Of a stretch of DNA of 64,000 nt, positions 45,978 through 53,941 are shown piece by piece. Position numbers and translations under genes: made by a program. The notes under the pieces are model-generated. The model saw only the letters and a list, made by a program, of their open reading frames with translations, had not been told where the DNA came from and did not search any database. Origin of the DNA: Litorimonas sp. (GTDB lineage Bacteria > Pseudomonadota > Alphaproteobacteria > Caulobacterales > Maricaulaceae); the NCBI GenBank assembly GCA_029936425.1, contig JAPYSU010000002.1:124001-188000 (forward strand). The letters run 5' to 3'. Position 1 is the stretch's first letter. Each line of letters starts with the position of its first letter.

Positions 45978-46373
45978 TTAGTTTCTAAGCAGATCGATTA
46001 GGCTGCGATACATTTGAGTGGCCTGGCGAAATGTGGAGAGGTTGGCTTCATAGCTCCGGCCTGCCTCGCGCGCGTCGGCCAGTTCAATCATCATATCTAC
46101 GTTTGACGACATGACCATGCCCTCGGCATTTGCCATGGGATGACCCGGGTCATAAATTTGCTCCCCCTCGCTTTGATCGAGGGTCACATCTCCAATTTTC
46201 ACACGTTCCGTCTGATTAACGCGGTCCATCTCGGTCGTGAAGTTGACCAGTTTCCGGTTATAGCCGTTTGTATCTGCGTTGGAGAGGTTTTCACTGGCGA
46301 TGCGCAAGCGAAACGACTGAACATTCATCCCGCTAGAAGCGGCTGACATTGACTTTGAAATTGAGTTGTCCAT
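45978..46373 (-). CDS. flgC: Flagellar proximal rod protein FlgC
   Basis: Rod subunit of 131 aa, with the axial-protein N-motif SAASSGMNVQSFRLRIASENLSNADT and the C-motif YEANLSTFRQATQMYRSLIDLL, which form the D0 helices. Length matches FlgC. It lies 12 bases before fliE and 27 bases after flgB. Confidence 0.95.
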   Translation of the reverse strand: MDNSISKSMSAASSGMNVQSFRLRIASENLSNADTNGYNRKLVNFTTEMDRVNQTERVKIGDVTLDQSEGEQIYDPGHPMANAEGMVMSSNVDMMIELADAREAGRSYEANLSTFRQATQMYRSLIDLLRN

Positions 46374-46400
46374 CCTGGAGCGTCCTCATTTATACTAAAT

Positions 46401-46763
46401 TTACAGGTTCTTACCGACCGCCATTTTCATCATTGAAAGGGATTTTCGGTAAAGCATCAAAGCAAGGGCGTGATCATTCTGTGTCTCTGCAGATTTCATC
46501 ATCTGCTCTTCCAGCGAAACAGAGTTCCCATTCGGAGAATAAGCATCCGCTGACGTTGTTTCGGTAACACTAAAGTTTCCGGGGTTAATGGGCTTCGCGC
46601 TCATTTGTGCCGCGTGAAAGACCTCGCTGAAAGGCTGTAGGTCTTTGGCTTTATATCCGGGAGTGTCAGAATTCGCGATATTCTCGGCAACAACGGCGTG
46701 GCGCTGCGCAGCATGAGACGCCATCGCGGAAACGAGGTTCTGTAGGTTTGTACTCTTCATCAT
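46401..46763 (-). CDS. flgB: Flagellar proximal rod protein FlgB
   Basis: Rod subunit of 120 aa. The N-terminal helix includes HAAQRHAVVAENIANSDTPGYKAKDL, the rod/hook signature. The C-terminal half is short and helical, as in FlgB. Two adjacent ATG codons (46763, 46760) are possible starts. First gene of the flgB-flgC-fliE-fliQ-flhA-fliR-flhB-fliJ operon, divergent from fliI across a 115-base promoter region with a CtrA-like site. Confidence 0.94.
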   Translation of the reverse strand: MMKSTNLQNLVSAMASHAAQRHAVVAENIANSDTPGYKAKDLQPFSEVFHAAQMSAKPINPGNFSVTETTSADAYSPNGNSVSLEEQMMKSAETQNDHALALMLYRKSLSMMKMAVGKNL

Positions 46764-46816
46764 GGCCCGACAATCCTTGTCTATGGTTTACCATGTGTTA
46801 ATGGCTACACCAGAGA

Positions 46817-46834
46817 GTTGAACGAGAAGTTAAC
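46817..46834 (-). promoter_or_regulatory. Near-consensus CtrA-like site between flgB and fliI
   Basis: On the minus strand the sequence reads GTTAACTTCTCGTTCAAC, that is TTAA, seven bases, TTCAAC, one mismatch from the CtrA consensus TTAA-N7-TTAAC. It lies between divergent class-II-type flagellar genes, where CtrA acts in Caulobacter. One site with a mismatch can arise by chance. Confidence 0.4.
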
Positions 46835-46878
46835 GAAGACGAACCTTATATTAACTTTATTCACCATAACTGCGAATT

Positions 46879-48222
46879 ATGACTGATCTCGAAGACAGCT
46901 TTGACAAAGCGGATATCCCTGCGCCTATGCGCTATTTTGGTCGTGTTGAGAAAATCACAGACCAAAGCGTACATATTAGCGGCCTGAATCACCGCCTCGG
47001 ACAAGGCGCTCTGATTGAAATTGTAAAGTCAGGCGGCTCGAAAGTCCGCGGAGAGATCATTGCCTTGGAAGGCTCAAGAGCCATGGCATCCTTATACAGC
47101 TCTGTGACCGACGTTAAAATCGGTCACAGAGTGGAACATATACAGGCCACCCAACACTACCCTTCCACAGACTGGATTGGGAAGATACTTGATTATGAAG
47201 GGCGGTGCATTGACGGAACGTCGCCAATTAGCGGCTCCAGACATGCAAAACTTGATGCTTTGCCGCCCTCTGCCATTCTCAGAAAGGTTTTGGGGCCCAG
47301 GCTGAATACGGGCGTCGCGGCACTCGATACATTTTTGCCTCTCTGCCAAGGACAGCGAACCGGGCTATTTGCGGGCTCCGGCGTCGGTAAATCAACGCTT
47401 CTTGGAACTATTGCACGGGCCAATAATGCAGATGTCACGATTATCGCCCTTATTGGGGAACGCGGACGCGAAGTCCGTCATTTTGTCGAAAAGGTGATGG
47501 GGCCGGAAGGGATGAAAAAGTCTATCGTTTTCGTTGCTACATCAGATATGTCGGCCGCCATAAAGCTCCGAACAGCGCAGCTCGCAATTTCAACTGCAGA
47601 ATATTTTCGAGACGAAGGAAAACAGGTTCTTTTTCTCTTTGACTCGCTCACCCGTTATGCAGAAGCTCACCGCACCATTGCCCTCAACGCTGGTGAAGTC
47701 CCTGCCCTGAAAGCATACCCTCCCTCCACCTTCAGGGCCCTGGCGGCGCTCTGTGAACGATCCGGCCCTGGACTGGATAACAGCGGTGACATCACCGCCG
47801 TATTTAGTGTTTTGGTTGCCGGGTCCAACATGGAAGAACCTGTCGCCGATATGGTGCGAGGCATATTGGATGGTCACGTCGTACTGTCACGGGAGATTGC
47901 CGAAAGAGGTAGATATCCCGCCTTTGATATCCGCAGAAGTGTTTCACGATCTCTGCCGGACGCCGCCACTCCGGAGGAAAATAAGCTCCTTCAGTCTGGA
48001 CGGGAATATATTATGCGGTATGAGGAAGCTGAACCCATCCTTCAGGCCGGTCTCTATGTTCATGGGACTGACGAAAAACTGGATAAGGCGATTGCCGCCT
48101 ATCCTGCCTTGGACAGCTTTATCGGAACAGATGAGACTGTGTCTATTGACGCCGCTTTTGCAAAGCTTGGAAACGCACTCAATCTTGAACCGAAGACTGA
48201 AAGCGACACAGCCTCATCTTAA
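46879..48222 (+). CDS. fliI: Flagellum-specific export ATPase FliI
   Basis: Cytoplasmic ATPase that promotes unfolding and export of flagellar subunits; 447 aa. Walker A GSGVGKST at ~166-173, IGERGREVRHFVEK, the Walker B VLFLFDSLTRYAEAHR, and a C-terminal helical domain match F1-beta-like FliI. It is divergent from the flgB operon. Its partner FliJ is encoded at the far end of that operon rather than directly after fliI, the more usual arrangement. FliH is not found nearby. Confidence 0.95.
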   Translation: MTDLEDSFDKADIPAPMRYFGRVEKITDQSVHISGLNHRLGQGALIEIVKSGGSKVRGEIIALEGSRAMASLYSSVTDVKIGHRVEHIQATQHYPSTDWIGKILDYEGRCIDGTSPISGSRHAKLDALPPSAILRKVLGPRLNTGVAALDTFLPLCQGQRTGLFAGSGVGKSTLLGTIARANNADVTIIALIGERGREVRHFVEKVMGPEGMKKSIVFVATSDMSAAIKLRTAQLAISTAEYFRDEGKQVLFLFDSLTRYAEAHRTIALNAGEVPALKAYPPSTFRALAALCERSGPGLDNSGDITAVFSVLVAGSNMEEPVADMVRGILDGHVVLSREIAERGRYPAFDIRRSVSRSLPDAATPEENKLLQSGREYIMRYEEAEPILQAGLYVHGTDEKLDKAIAAYPALDSFIGTDETVSIDAAFAKLGNALNLEPKTESDTASS

Positions 48223-48234
48223 CTATTAGCTGGC

Positions 48235-49074
48235 TTACCCATTAGAGAGAAGTAAGTTAAACAATCCGGAGCTTCCAACGCCCGAATTGGATTGCCCTAA
48301 GATAGACAGAGCCGCGAAACCGGGCGTGGATGTAGACGGCCCCGCCTCAATTTGTTTACGCAGAAGAAAATCATTGATTACACGGTCAACAACGTCAGGG
48401 TCAGTGAAAACATCTATCGATTTTCCACCAAATTTGCTTTGGGCCTTGTCGGAGAGGATTTCTTTTTGTTTGTCGATGTCAAGCGCTGCAAATTCAGTTG
48501 GTAAATTGAACGCGCCTTCAATCACTGTCCTCATCGGCACAGAACCCAGCAAACGAAACCAACCGGCATTTTCGCTTAAGCCCGCTCCCGCGAGGTCCTG
48601 TATTTCTCTTTGAAAATTCAATGCGAGCCGCATGGAATCGTCAACATTGCCAACTTCTATTTCGAAATTTTGCCGTTCATATTGCGCGGCAATTCTATTT
48701 ATATCTGTTTCCGACAAAGATAGTTGACCACCCTCAAAATTGAAGGTTTTGGCCATTTCAATATAATCCGGATTATTCAGACGCCTGGCAAAACTTCTCT
48801 GCTCCGTCACGCCTTCATCAAGGATTTTTCGAACAAATGCGCCTTTTGAAATTTCTTCGCCCAGGCCAAATGCGCCCAAAGCCACTTTCAGAATTTTCCG
48901 ATCCTGCATCAAGTCGTCAAGAGTTTCGACGTTTTGAATATTATTTTTGAAATACTCGATATCCCGTTTGATGTCGGGCGATTTGGAAAATATGTCTTCC
49001 TGCCGGTCTAAGGTCCGTTGCAGGAATGACCAACCCGCCAAGCCGCCATTTGGGATGACAGGTGTAAAGGCCAC
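48235..49074 (-). CDS. DUF1217-type flagellar protein
   Basis: A 279-residue, mainly helical protein of the DUF1217 family found in alphaproteobacterial flagellar clusters. Typical pieces are DIEYFKNNIQNVETLDDLMQDRKILKVALGAFG... (split here by reading; residues ~38-70), RSFARRLNNPDYIEMAKTF and the repeats of FxxE-type helices. No signal peptide is evident. It is the last gene after flagellin-flaF-flbT, three bases after flbT. Its exact role is not established; the neighbourhood suggests assembly or regulation of the filament. Confidence 0.82.
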   Translation of the reverse strand: MAFTPVIPNGGLAGWSFLQRTLDRQEDIFSKSPDIKRDIEYFKNNIQNVETLDDLMQDRKILKVALGAFGLGEEISKGAFVRKILDEGVTEQRSFARRLNNPDYIEMAKTFNFEGGQLSLSETDINRIAAQYERQNFEIEVGNVDDSMRLALNFQREIQDLAGAGLSENAGWFRLLGSVPMRTVIEGAFNLPTEFAALDIDKQKEILSDKAQSKFGGKSIDVFTDPDVVDRVINDFLLRKQIEAGPSTSTPGFAALSILGQSNSGVGSSGLFNLLLSNG

Positions 49075-49077
49075 GTG

Positions 49078-49548
49078 TTAGCCCGCGTGGGCCATTCGAG
49101 GTGAAGACTGTTCAACTTCGTCAAATTCTTCTGTAATTTGCGCTGGGTCAGATACAGATCTAAGCATTGCATCCTCAATCGCGAAAAGGGATTTCAAATT
49201 GTTCAGTACAGAATAGAAATGCCCTTTGAGGAAAGCAATTTTAGCCTTTTCCAGAGTCTCGCTCAAAGCCGTGCCTTCGAAAACGGCCTCCAGTGCTATA
49301 AGGCCGGAGCGCACATCCTCTTCAATTTTCAACGCGTCATTATCGCCTGAAAGAATTAATTGAACGGCGTAATAAACGCGGCGAACGGGAGAATTTACTT
49401 CATTTGGGTGAAGGGCATCGCTCACGCGCAGAACATAAACATCATCGTCCGGCAAGCAGATCTGGGATCTTTTTGATCCGTTCATCAATAGAGCACCGTT
49501 GACCAGGAATTTTTCGTTTGGTTTAAGGCTGATAACGAGTCCGGACAT
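49078..49548 (-). CDS. flbT: Flagellar biosynthesis repressor FlbT
   Basis: A 156-residue protein with the FlbT pattern: LKPNEKFLVNGALLMNGS near the start, SDALHPNEVNSPVRRVYYAVQLILSGD in the middle and a C-terminal helical region ending FLKGHFYSVLNNLKSLFAIE. In Caulobacter FlbT binds the flagellin mRNA leader and lowers its stability until the hook is complete. The flagellin transcript here has a structured leader that could be its target. It starts one base after the flaF stop. Confidence 0.92.
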   Translation of the reverse strand: MSGLVISLKPNEKFLVNGALLMNGSKRSQICLPDDDVYVLRVSDALHPNEVNSPVRRVYYAVQLILSGDNDALKIEEDVRSGLIALEAVFEGTALSETLEKAKIAFLKGHFYSVLNNLKSLFAIEDAMLRSVSDPAQITEEFDEVEQSSPRMAHAG

Positions 49549-49549
49549 A

Positions 49550-49963
49550 TCAAGCGACCTCTCTGACAGTTTCGGACTCTTTCTCAGGTCCCTGGATAGC
49601 CGTTTTCAAACCTTCGATAATGGCCGTATTTATTTCAATAAGAATTGCCAGACTGGCTTCGCCGCGTAAAATTCGTTGCGTATGGCTCTGCGTAAATTCA
49701 GCAAGTGAAATAAGGTTGGTTTTAAGGTCAAGCGCCAACTTATTTTCAGGCGCGACAAGGTCACAAAACAGAATGTTCCAGAGTTTGGCGTTTTCGACGA
49801 GCGTCTCGGCCAATTCACTTGTTAATTTTGTGGGATTTTTGTTGGCCTCGGCGCGAAGGCGGGCCGTGATGGAAGAAAAGAGTTGCAGCTCTATATGTTT
49901 ATCTGACGCAGTCTGTCGCTTTGTTTGACCGTAACCGCGGAGCGCATTTTGTTTCTGATCCAT
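49550..49963 (-). CDS. flaF: Flagellar biosynthesis regulator FlaF
   Basis: A 137-residue helical protein with the FlaF hallmarks: ALRGYGQTKRQTASDKHIELQLF near the N-terminus and NAKLWNILFCDLVAPENKL in the middle, then SLAEFTQSHTQRILRGEA. FlaF acts with FlbT, positively, in flagellin synthesis and secretion in alphaproteobacteria. It lies downstream of flagellin beyond a long perfect hairpin and is nearly fused to flbT. Confidence 0.92.
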   Translation of the reverse strand: MDQKQNALRGYGQTKRQTASDKHIELQLFSSITARLRAEANKNPTKLTSELAETLVENAKLWNILFCDLVAPENKLALDLKTNLISLAEFTQSHTQRILRGEASLAILIEINTAIIEGLKTAIQGPEKESETVREVA

Positions 49964-49999
49964 ACTCTTAACTTCTCAAATACTTTGGGAATATCAGTG

Positions 50000-50026
50000 A
50001 GCCAAAGCGGAATATCCGCTTTGGCT
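50000..50026 (-). terminator. Perfect 12-bp stem-loop between flagellin and flaF
   Basis: AGCCAAAGCGGA, loop ATA, TCCGCTTTGGCT: twelve matched pairs with a 3-base loop, 22 bases after the flagellin stop. There is no T-tract after the stem on the transcribed strand (CACTGATATT follows). It may therefore be a partial attenuator or a 3' stabiliser that lets flagellin mRNA accumulate above flaF-flbT, rather than a standard terminator. Confidence 0.75.
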
Positions 50027-50047
50027 GGAATTATAGATTGGCTAACC

Positions 50048-51265
50048 TTACTGGAAGAGGGCCAATAGAGACTGAGGCTGCTGGTTCGCAATTGACAGAG
50101 CCTGAACACCAAGCTGCTGCTGAACCTGCAGAGACTGGAGGCGAGCAGACGCTTCTTCAAGGTTGGCGTCTGTCAGGGCGCCGATACCGGACTTCAAGCT
50201 GTCAGAAAGTGTCGTAACAAACTCATTTTGGTTATCGATACGACTTTGCTTTGAACCAAAGAAAGCTGTCGCGTCGATGGCTGTCTGAAGTAGACCGTCA
50301 ATCGCATTAAGAGCCGATGAGGCGCCAGCTGCATCAGAAATATTCAGAGTTGCAAGTGAGGCAAGTCCACCTGCCGCTACGCTAGAGCTGGTAGTAGTAA
50401 TTGCACCAATGGTGACATCATTTGCATTGGCAGCAGCCGCAGCACTGTTAGTGAAAGTCAGAACTCCACCGGAAACGCCGGTTGTTAAAGTCGAAGACAA
50501 TCCTGCAGCAGCGATGGCCGTATCAACAGCCGTCTTCAAACCTGCCGCAATAGCGTCTTGGTCGAGACCGGCGGCCGCTTCATAAGCTACATCTTCACCG
50601 GCAACGGTGAATTCATAAGTTGTCGCACTTGCCGTTGTTCCATCAGCAATTGTGATTGTCTGTGTTCCGCCGTCTTCTGCAACCGTACCATTTGATAATG
50701 TTGCACCTGTGGCATCAGACGCAGCGACTGTTCCGCCGGTAATTGCCGCAGTTGTTGTGAGATCTTGACGGGCAACATCAACAGTACCTGTCGAAACAGT
50801 ACCGTCATTTGCGCGGTTGAGCGAAGATAAAACAGAAACTACGTCGCCAGCTTTCAAAAGGTTTTGACCGTTGAAGGATGCTGCATCAACAATAGATCCA
50901 ATTGTCGCAGTGATTTCTGTTAGATCAGTCTGGTATTTGGCTCGATCATTATCTGTAACTGACGCGTCGTTTGCCGCCACAATTGCGCTTTTTGCGCTTT
51001 TCAGCAAATCCGTTACCTCGTTGGCCGCATCGCGCGCAACGCCAACTGTCGCTGACCCCAAATTCAAACTATCAGAAAGTTGTGAAAAGCTTTCAACATC
51101 TGCCTGCATGACGGTCGCGATAGACCAGATAGCAGCGTTATCTGTTGAAGAATTGATTTTCTTGCCTGTTGAGATTTCGCTCTGAACAGAAGCAAGACTT
51201 TTGTTGATACCCCGAAGTGTATCAAGCGCAACCATCGCGCTGTTATTTGTTAAAATACTGGACAT
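50048..51265 (-). CDS. fliC: Flagellin
   Basis: Filament subunit, 405 aa, larger than the ~275-residue Caulobacter flagellins. The N-terminal D0/D1 region (SSILTNNSAMVALDTLRGI, ISTGKKINSSTDNAAIWSIA) and C-terminal D1/D0 region (SRIDNQNEFVTTLSDSLKSG, EEASARLQSLQVQQQLGVQA, ANQQPQSLLALFQ) are canonical. Between them (~160-300) is an Ala/Thr/Gly/Ser-rich surface domain. Only one flagellin is present. A long leader with hairpins precedes it, and flaF and flbT follow. Confidence 0.96.
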   Translation of the reverse strand: MSSILTNNSAMVALDTLRGINKSLASVQSEISTGKKINSSTDNAAIWSIATVMQADVESFSQLSDSLNLGSATVGVARDAANEVTDLLKSAKSAIVAANDASVTDNDRAKYQTDLTEITATIGSIVDAASFNGQNLLKAGDVVSVLSSLNRANDGTVSTGTVDVARQDLTTTAAITGGTVAASDATGATLSNGTVAEDGGTQTITIADGTTASATTYEFTVAGEDVAYEAAAGLDQDAIAAGLKTAVDTAIAAAGLSSTLTTGVSGGVLTFTNSAAAAANANDVTIGAITTTSSSVAAGGLASLATLNISDAAGASSALNAIDGLLQTAIDATAFFGSKQSRIDNQNEFVTTLSDSLKSGIGALTDANLEEASARLQSLQVQQQLGVQALSIANQQPQSLLALFQ

Positions 51266-51301
51266 AGGTTTTTCCTTTTTTCACCCATTCGGGCTTTACC
51301 G

Positions 51302-51339
51302 TTGGGCATCAGCCCCAATAATTAAGTCCCTCACGGGAC
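51302..51339 (-). promoter_or_regulatory. Structured leader of flagellin mRNA
   Basis: Upstream of the flagellin start on the transcribed strand are two short hairpins: GTCCC-GTGA-GGGAC (51339-51326) and TTGGG/CCCAA, alternatively GGGC-TGAT-GCCC (51318-51302). They lie 37-74 bases before the ATG. In Caulobacter the flagellin leader is the target of FlbT, which is encoded two genes downstream here, so this is a reasonable candidate FlbT-responsive element. Confidence 0.5.
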
Positions 51340-51443
51340 ACCTAAGTCATCCTTGACAATCTTTCGAACCTATTGGTTTCTAAAAGATAAACTCTCCTGA
51401 GTTGCTATTCTGGGATACATGCCAAACCATAATTAAATGTAAA

Positions 51444-51821
51444 TCAGACCAATTTTATTTTTAGGCCCTCAGAGTCTGGTAGATTCACGGTTTTTCCAAA
51501 TCGGTCATAGGCTCCGACTTTGGCCTCACGATTACGAATGGCATTGATTTGATTGTAAGCGGACTTCACGCTGTTGATCGCAGATTTCATCAGATATTCA
51601 TTTTCTTTCAAAAGGGATTGCACCCTTTTGAGACTCTGCGCTGTTTTAGAGGCCTGTTGGATAGGCGCGCCATTAGAGAAGACGTTATTAAGTTGCGTCA
51701 GACAATCTTGCTTTATGGTGGCTGTTTCTTCTAAAGGCCGAAACTGACCTTTTTTAAGATGAGAATTTTCAAATTCGACTACGCTTCTGAGTTCATGAAT
51801 AATTTCATCAAGATTTGACAT
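51444..51821 (-). CDS. FlgN-like flagellar export chaperone (putative)
   Basis: A 125-residue helical protein (LDEIIHELRSVVEFENSHLKKG, later LKRVQSLLKENEYLMKSAIN) with the size and helix pattern of FlgN, the export chaperone for hook-associated proteins FlgK and FlgL. It overlaps the rod-binding-protein gene by 14 bases, the usual flgJ-flgN neighbourhood in alphaproteobacteria. Sequence similarity to FlgN is faint, so the assignment leans on position and shape. Confidence 0.6.
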   Translation of the reverse strand: MSNLDEIIHELRSVVEFENSHLKKGQFRPLEETATIKQDCLTQLNNVFSNGAPIQQASKTAQSLKRVQSLLKENEYLMKSAINSVKSAYNQINAIRNREAKVGAYDRFGKTVNLPDSEGLKIKLV

Positions 51822-52161
51822 CTAGGTTTCCAGTCTTGTTCATCATTGCATTTTGCATTTTCAATTTTTGGTAAAACTTATCCTGAAGTCCCAAGCCGCC
51901 ATTATCAGAAAGCTCTTCGGCAAATTTCTCTATATAAAAGTCTGTAAAGGCCGCGACATCTTCTCCGCCGCCTTTCACCAGAGCATCACCTAGTCCTGAA
52001 AATTTCAGCATTTGCCCAATAAAGGCGGCTTCAAAGTCCTTGGCAGCTTCTCTAAGTTCCGCCTCTTTCGTACTCTCAGCACTAGCGCTATTTGCCGAAA
52101 AACTCGACGGTTCCAGCGTCTGGGTGCGACCTGTTAAAGATAGAGCGGCGAGATCGTTCAT
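51808..52161 (-). CDS. Rod-binding protein (FlgJ N-terminal type)
   Basis: A 117-residue protein equivalent to the N-terminal rod-cap domain of FlgJ. The core ELREAAKDFEAAFIGQMLKFSG, then FTDFYIEKFAEELSDNGGLGL and FYQKLKMQ, is diagnostic. There is no peptidoglycan-hydrolase domain, as is normal in alphaproteobacteria where a separate enzyme opens the wall. It is divergent from fliK and its stop overlaps the FlgN-like gene. Confidence 0.88.
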   Translation of the reverse strand: MNDLAALSLTGRTQTLEPSSFSANSASAESTKEAELREAAKDFEAAFIGQMLKFSGLGDALVKGGGEDVAAFTDFYIEKFAEELSDNGGLGLQDKFYQKLKMQNAMMNKTGNLDVKS

Positions 52162-52234
52162 AATTTCCTCTAATTTCGGCTTTAATCCATGCTCGTAAAT
52201 TGTTGGTTAATTATATTTGTTTAGATATGGCTGC

Positions 52235-53932
52235 ATGCAGGCTTTGACACTCAGTCTGTCCCCGGCAGGACGCGGGGATGAAAAATCGGCTTTATCAACT
52301 GCTTCGGCAGGGGAGGAAGAGTCGCCTGCCCGGCTTTCTGAAGCCAAGAATTTTGAAAATAGCTTCAAAACAGCTTCTTCTGATAAAGAGGCCTCACCTA
52401 AAGGCGCTTCATCGAGAGACGGCACAGAATTAGATCCAAGTCCTGAAACAACTAGAGGCGTGAATTCTGAACAAGGAAAACCTGTAAATGAGGACGTCCC
52501 TGAACAGAGTGAAAAGGATACTCTGCTCCCTGTAGCTGTTACTTTGGAATTATCTCGAAATGATAAAGGGACAACCAGCCTATCAAAGGAATTATCTGGA
52601 ACCGATAAGACGACAACCAGCCCTTCAAAGAGCGGCGAAGTTCCTGGCAAATTGGCTGGGGACCCGGTTCAAATTTTAGACATTACTAAAAGTGACATGT
52701 TTTCTGAATCTAAATCAGAAACAACTACGCCTAACATGAATATTTCAGGTGATGAAAAAGGCGTTCCAACGGAAAAATACGTTTCTAAAGAGGTTGCAAA
52801 TCGTAAATCCGATCAACTCGCTCCGAATACTTTGGAGCTAAAGACATCTAGCGAAGAATTATCGAAAATTGAGAAAACAACCTTAACCGCCGAGGCACGA
52901 AGTGGGGAAATTACAAATTCCAAAATGAACGCCCCGCAACAGCTTACTCCCCTTTCTCAGGAAGCAAAAACAACTCTTGAAATTTCTTCCCTTCAGGGAG
53001 CGGAAAAAGAAATTTCACCATTTGAATCAGGCGTAAAGGGACAGGGCGCCTCAAGTGAACTTGAAGCCAAGAAAACTTCTACCGAAGTTCAAATTAGAAC
53101 CGACACTGGAAAACACGCTTCAACCGAAGTTGAAGTAAAAATAGATGGCACAAACAATGCCAAAATAAGCACGATCATTACTCCTGAAGCAGAACAGAAA
53201 GAGATCGATGCTTCCGTCCGGAAAGATGTAAGTGAAAAAATAGCTCGGCCAGTAAACGATGTAACGCCTCAAATAAAAGACACTGCCAATTTAGTTGAGG
53301 CCGACACAGTGGACGAGCTTATTAAAAAGCAAGTGGACCAAAAGACACTCGGGAAAACGGACTTTCTTAATGTCGCCTTAGACAATCGACCCCCGTCAAT
53401 GGGGCTTCAAATGTCAACCGGGATGGAAGGCAGCTTCGCTTTGACCTCTCTGACCTCAACTACTCTTTCCTCGACTTTCTCGCCAAGTGTCCAGATGATC
53501 TCGGCGACAGCGTCAGCGGCAGCCACGAATTTTAATGCCGTCTCGCAAGCTATTCTTGTTGCGAACGAAACCGCCAAAGGCGTGACGGTACAACTAGATC
53601 CTCCGGAAATGGGTCGGGTCTTTATTGATTTTGCTTTTGATACGGATGACAAAGTGAGTGTCGTCGTAAAATCAGATCTCCCCGAGAGCCATTTTATGCT
53701 ACGCGAACGGAGCGAGCAGTTTCTCAGCATTCTCAAGGAAAACGGGCTGGAAGACGTTAATCTCAGCTTTGAACAGAATGCTCAAAACGGGCAATCAGAT
53801 TCCAACGAGAAACCAGCCGAAAAGCCGATTTACATTTCGGCTGGCTCTGATGAAGCACGGCCGAACAATTTACCTCTGCAAAATCTCTCCAATGACACCG
53901 AGACTTATGAAGGCCTAGACCTTAGATTATAG
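52235..53932 (+). CDS. fliK: Flagellar hook-length control protein FliK
   Basis: A 565-residue hook-length ruler. The N-terminal ~400 residues are low-complexity and rich in Ser, Thr, Glu and Lys, as expected of the extended ruler. The C-terminal ~130 contain the FliK switch domain: VTVQLDPPEMGRVFIDFAFD, then VVVKSDLPESHFMLRERSEQFLSILKENGLEDVNLSF (split: residues ~475-510). ATG 52235 or TTG 52217 could start it. The first residues (ALTLSLSPAGRGD) look like translated repeat DNA and may not be original coding sequence. A 14-residue tandem duplication lies at 52550-52633. flgD follows after 9 bases. Confidence 0.85.
   Translation: MQALTLSLSPAGRGDEKSALSTASAGEEESPARLSEAKNFENSFKTASSDKEASPKGASSRDGTELDPSPETTRGVNSEQGKPVNEDVPEQSEKDTLLPVAVTLELSRNDKGTTSLSKELSGTDKTTTSPSKSGEVPGKLAGDPVQILDITKSDMFSESKSETTTPNMNISGDEKGVPTEKYVSKEVANRKSDQLAPNTLELKTSSEELSKIEKTTLTAEARSGEITNSKMNAPQQLTPLSQEAKTTLEISSLQGAEKEISPFESGVKGQGASSELEAKKTSTEVQIRTDTGKHASTEVEVKIDGTNNAKISTIITPEAEQKEIDASVRKDVSEKIARPVNDVTPQIKDTANLVEADTVDELIKKQVDQKTLGKTDFLNVALDNRPPSMGLQMSTGMEGSFALTSLTSTTLSSTFSPSVQMISATASAAATNFNAVSQAILVANETAKGVTVQLDPPEMGRVFIDFAFDTDDKVSVVVKSDLPESHFMLRERSEQFLSILKENGLEDVNLSFEQNAQNGQSDSNEKPAEKPIYISAGSDEARPNNLPLQNLSNDTETYEGLDLRL
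52550..52633 (+). repeat. Diverged 42-base tandem duplication inside fliK
   Basis: Two adjacent 42-base units (52550-52591, 52592-52633) encode LSRNDKGTTSLSKE and LSGTDKTTTSPSKS. The frame is kept, so the repeat lengthens the ruler region by 14 residues without breaking the gene. Confidence 0.8.
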
Positions 53933-53941
53933 GATTTAATC

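Noticed and set aside
51400..51435. Possible sigma-54 promoter (TTGGCATG) upstream of flagellin on the minus strand.
   Set aside because: The -12 GC element is not at the required 10-base distance after GG.
52195..52210. CtrA-like site between the rod-binding gene and fliK (TTAA-N7-TTTAC on the minus strand).
   Set aside because: A mismatch in the core TTAA in an A+T-rich gap; chance occurrence is likely.
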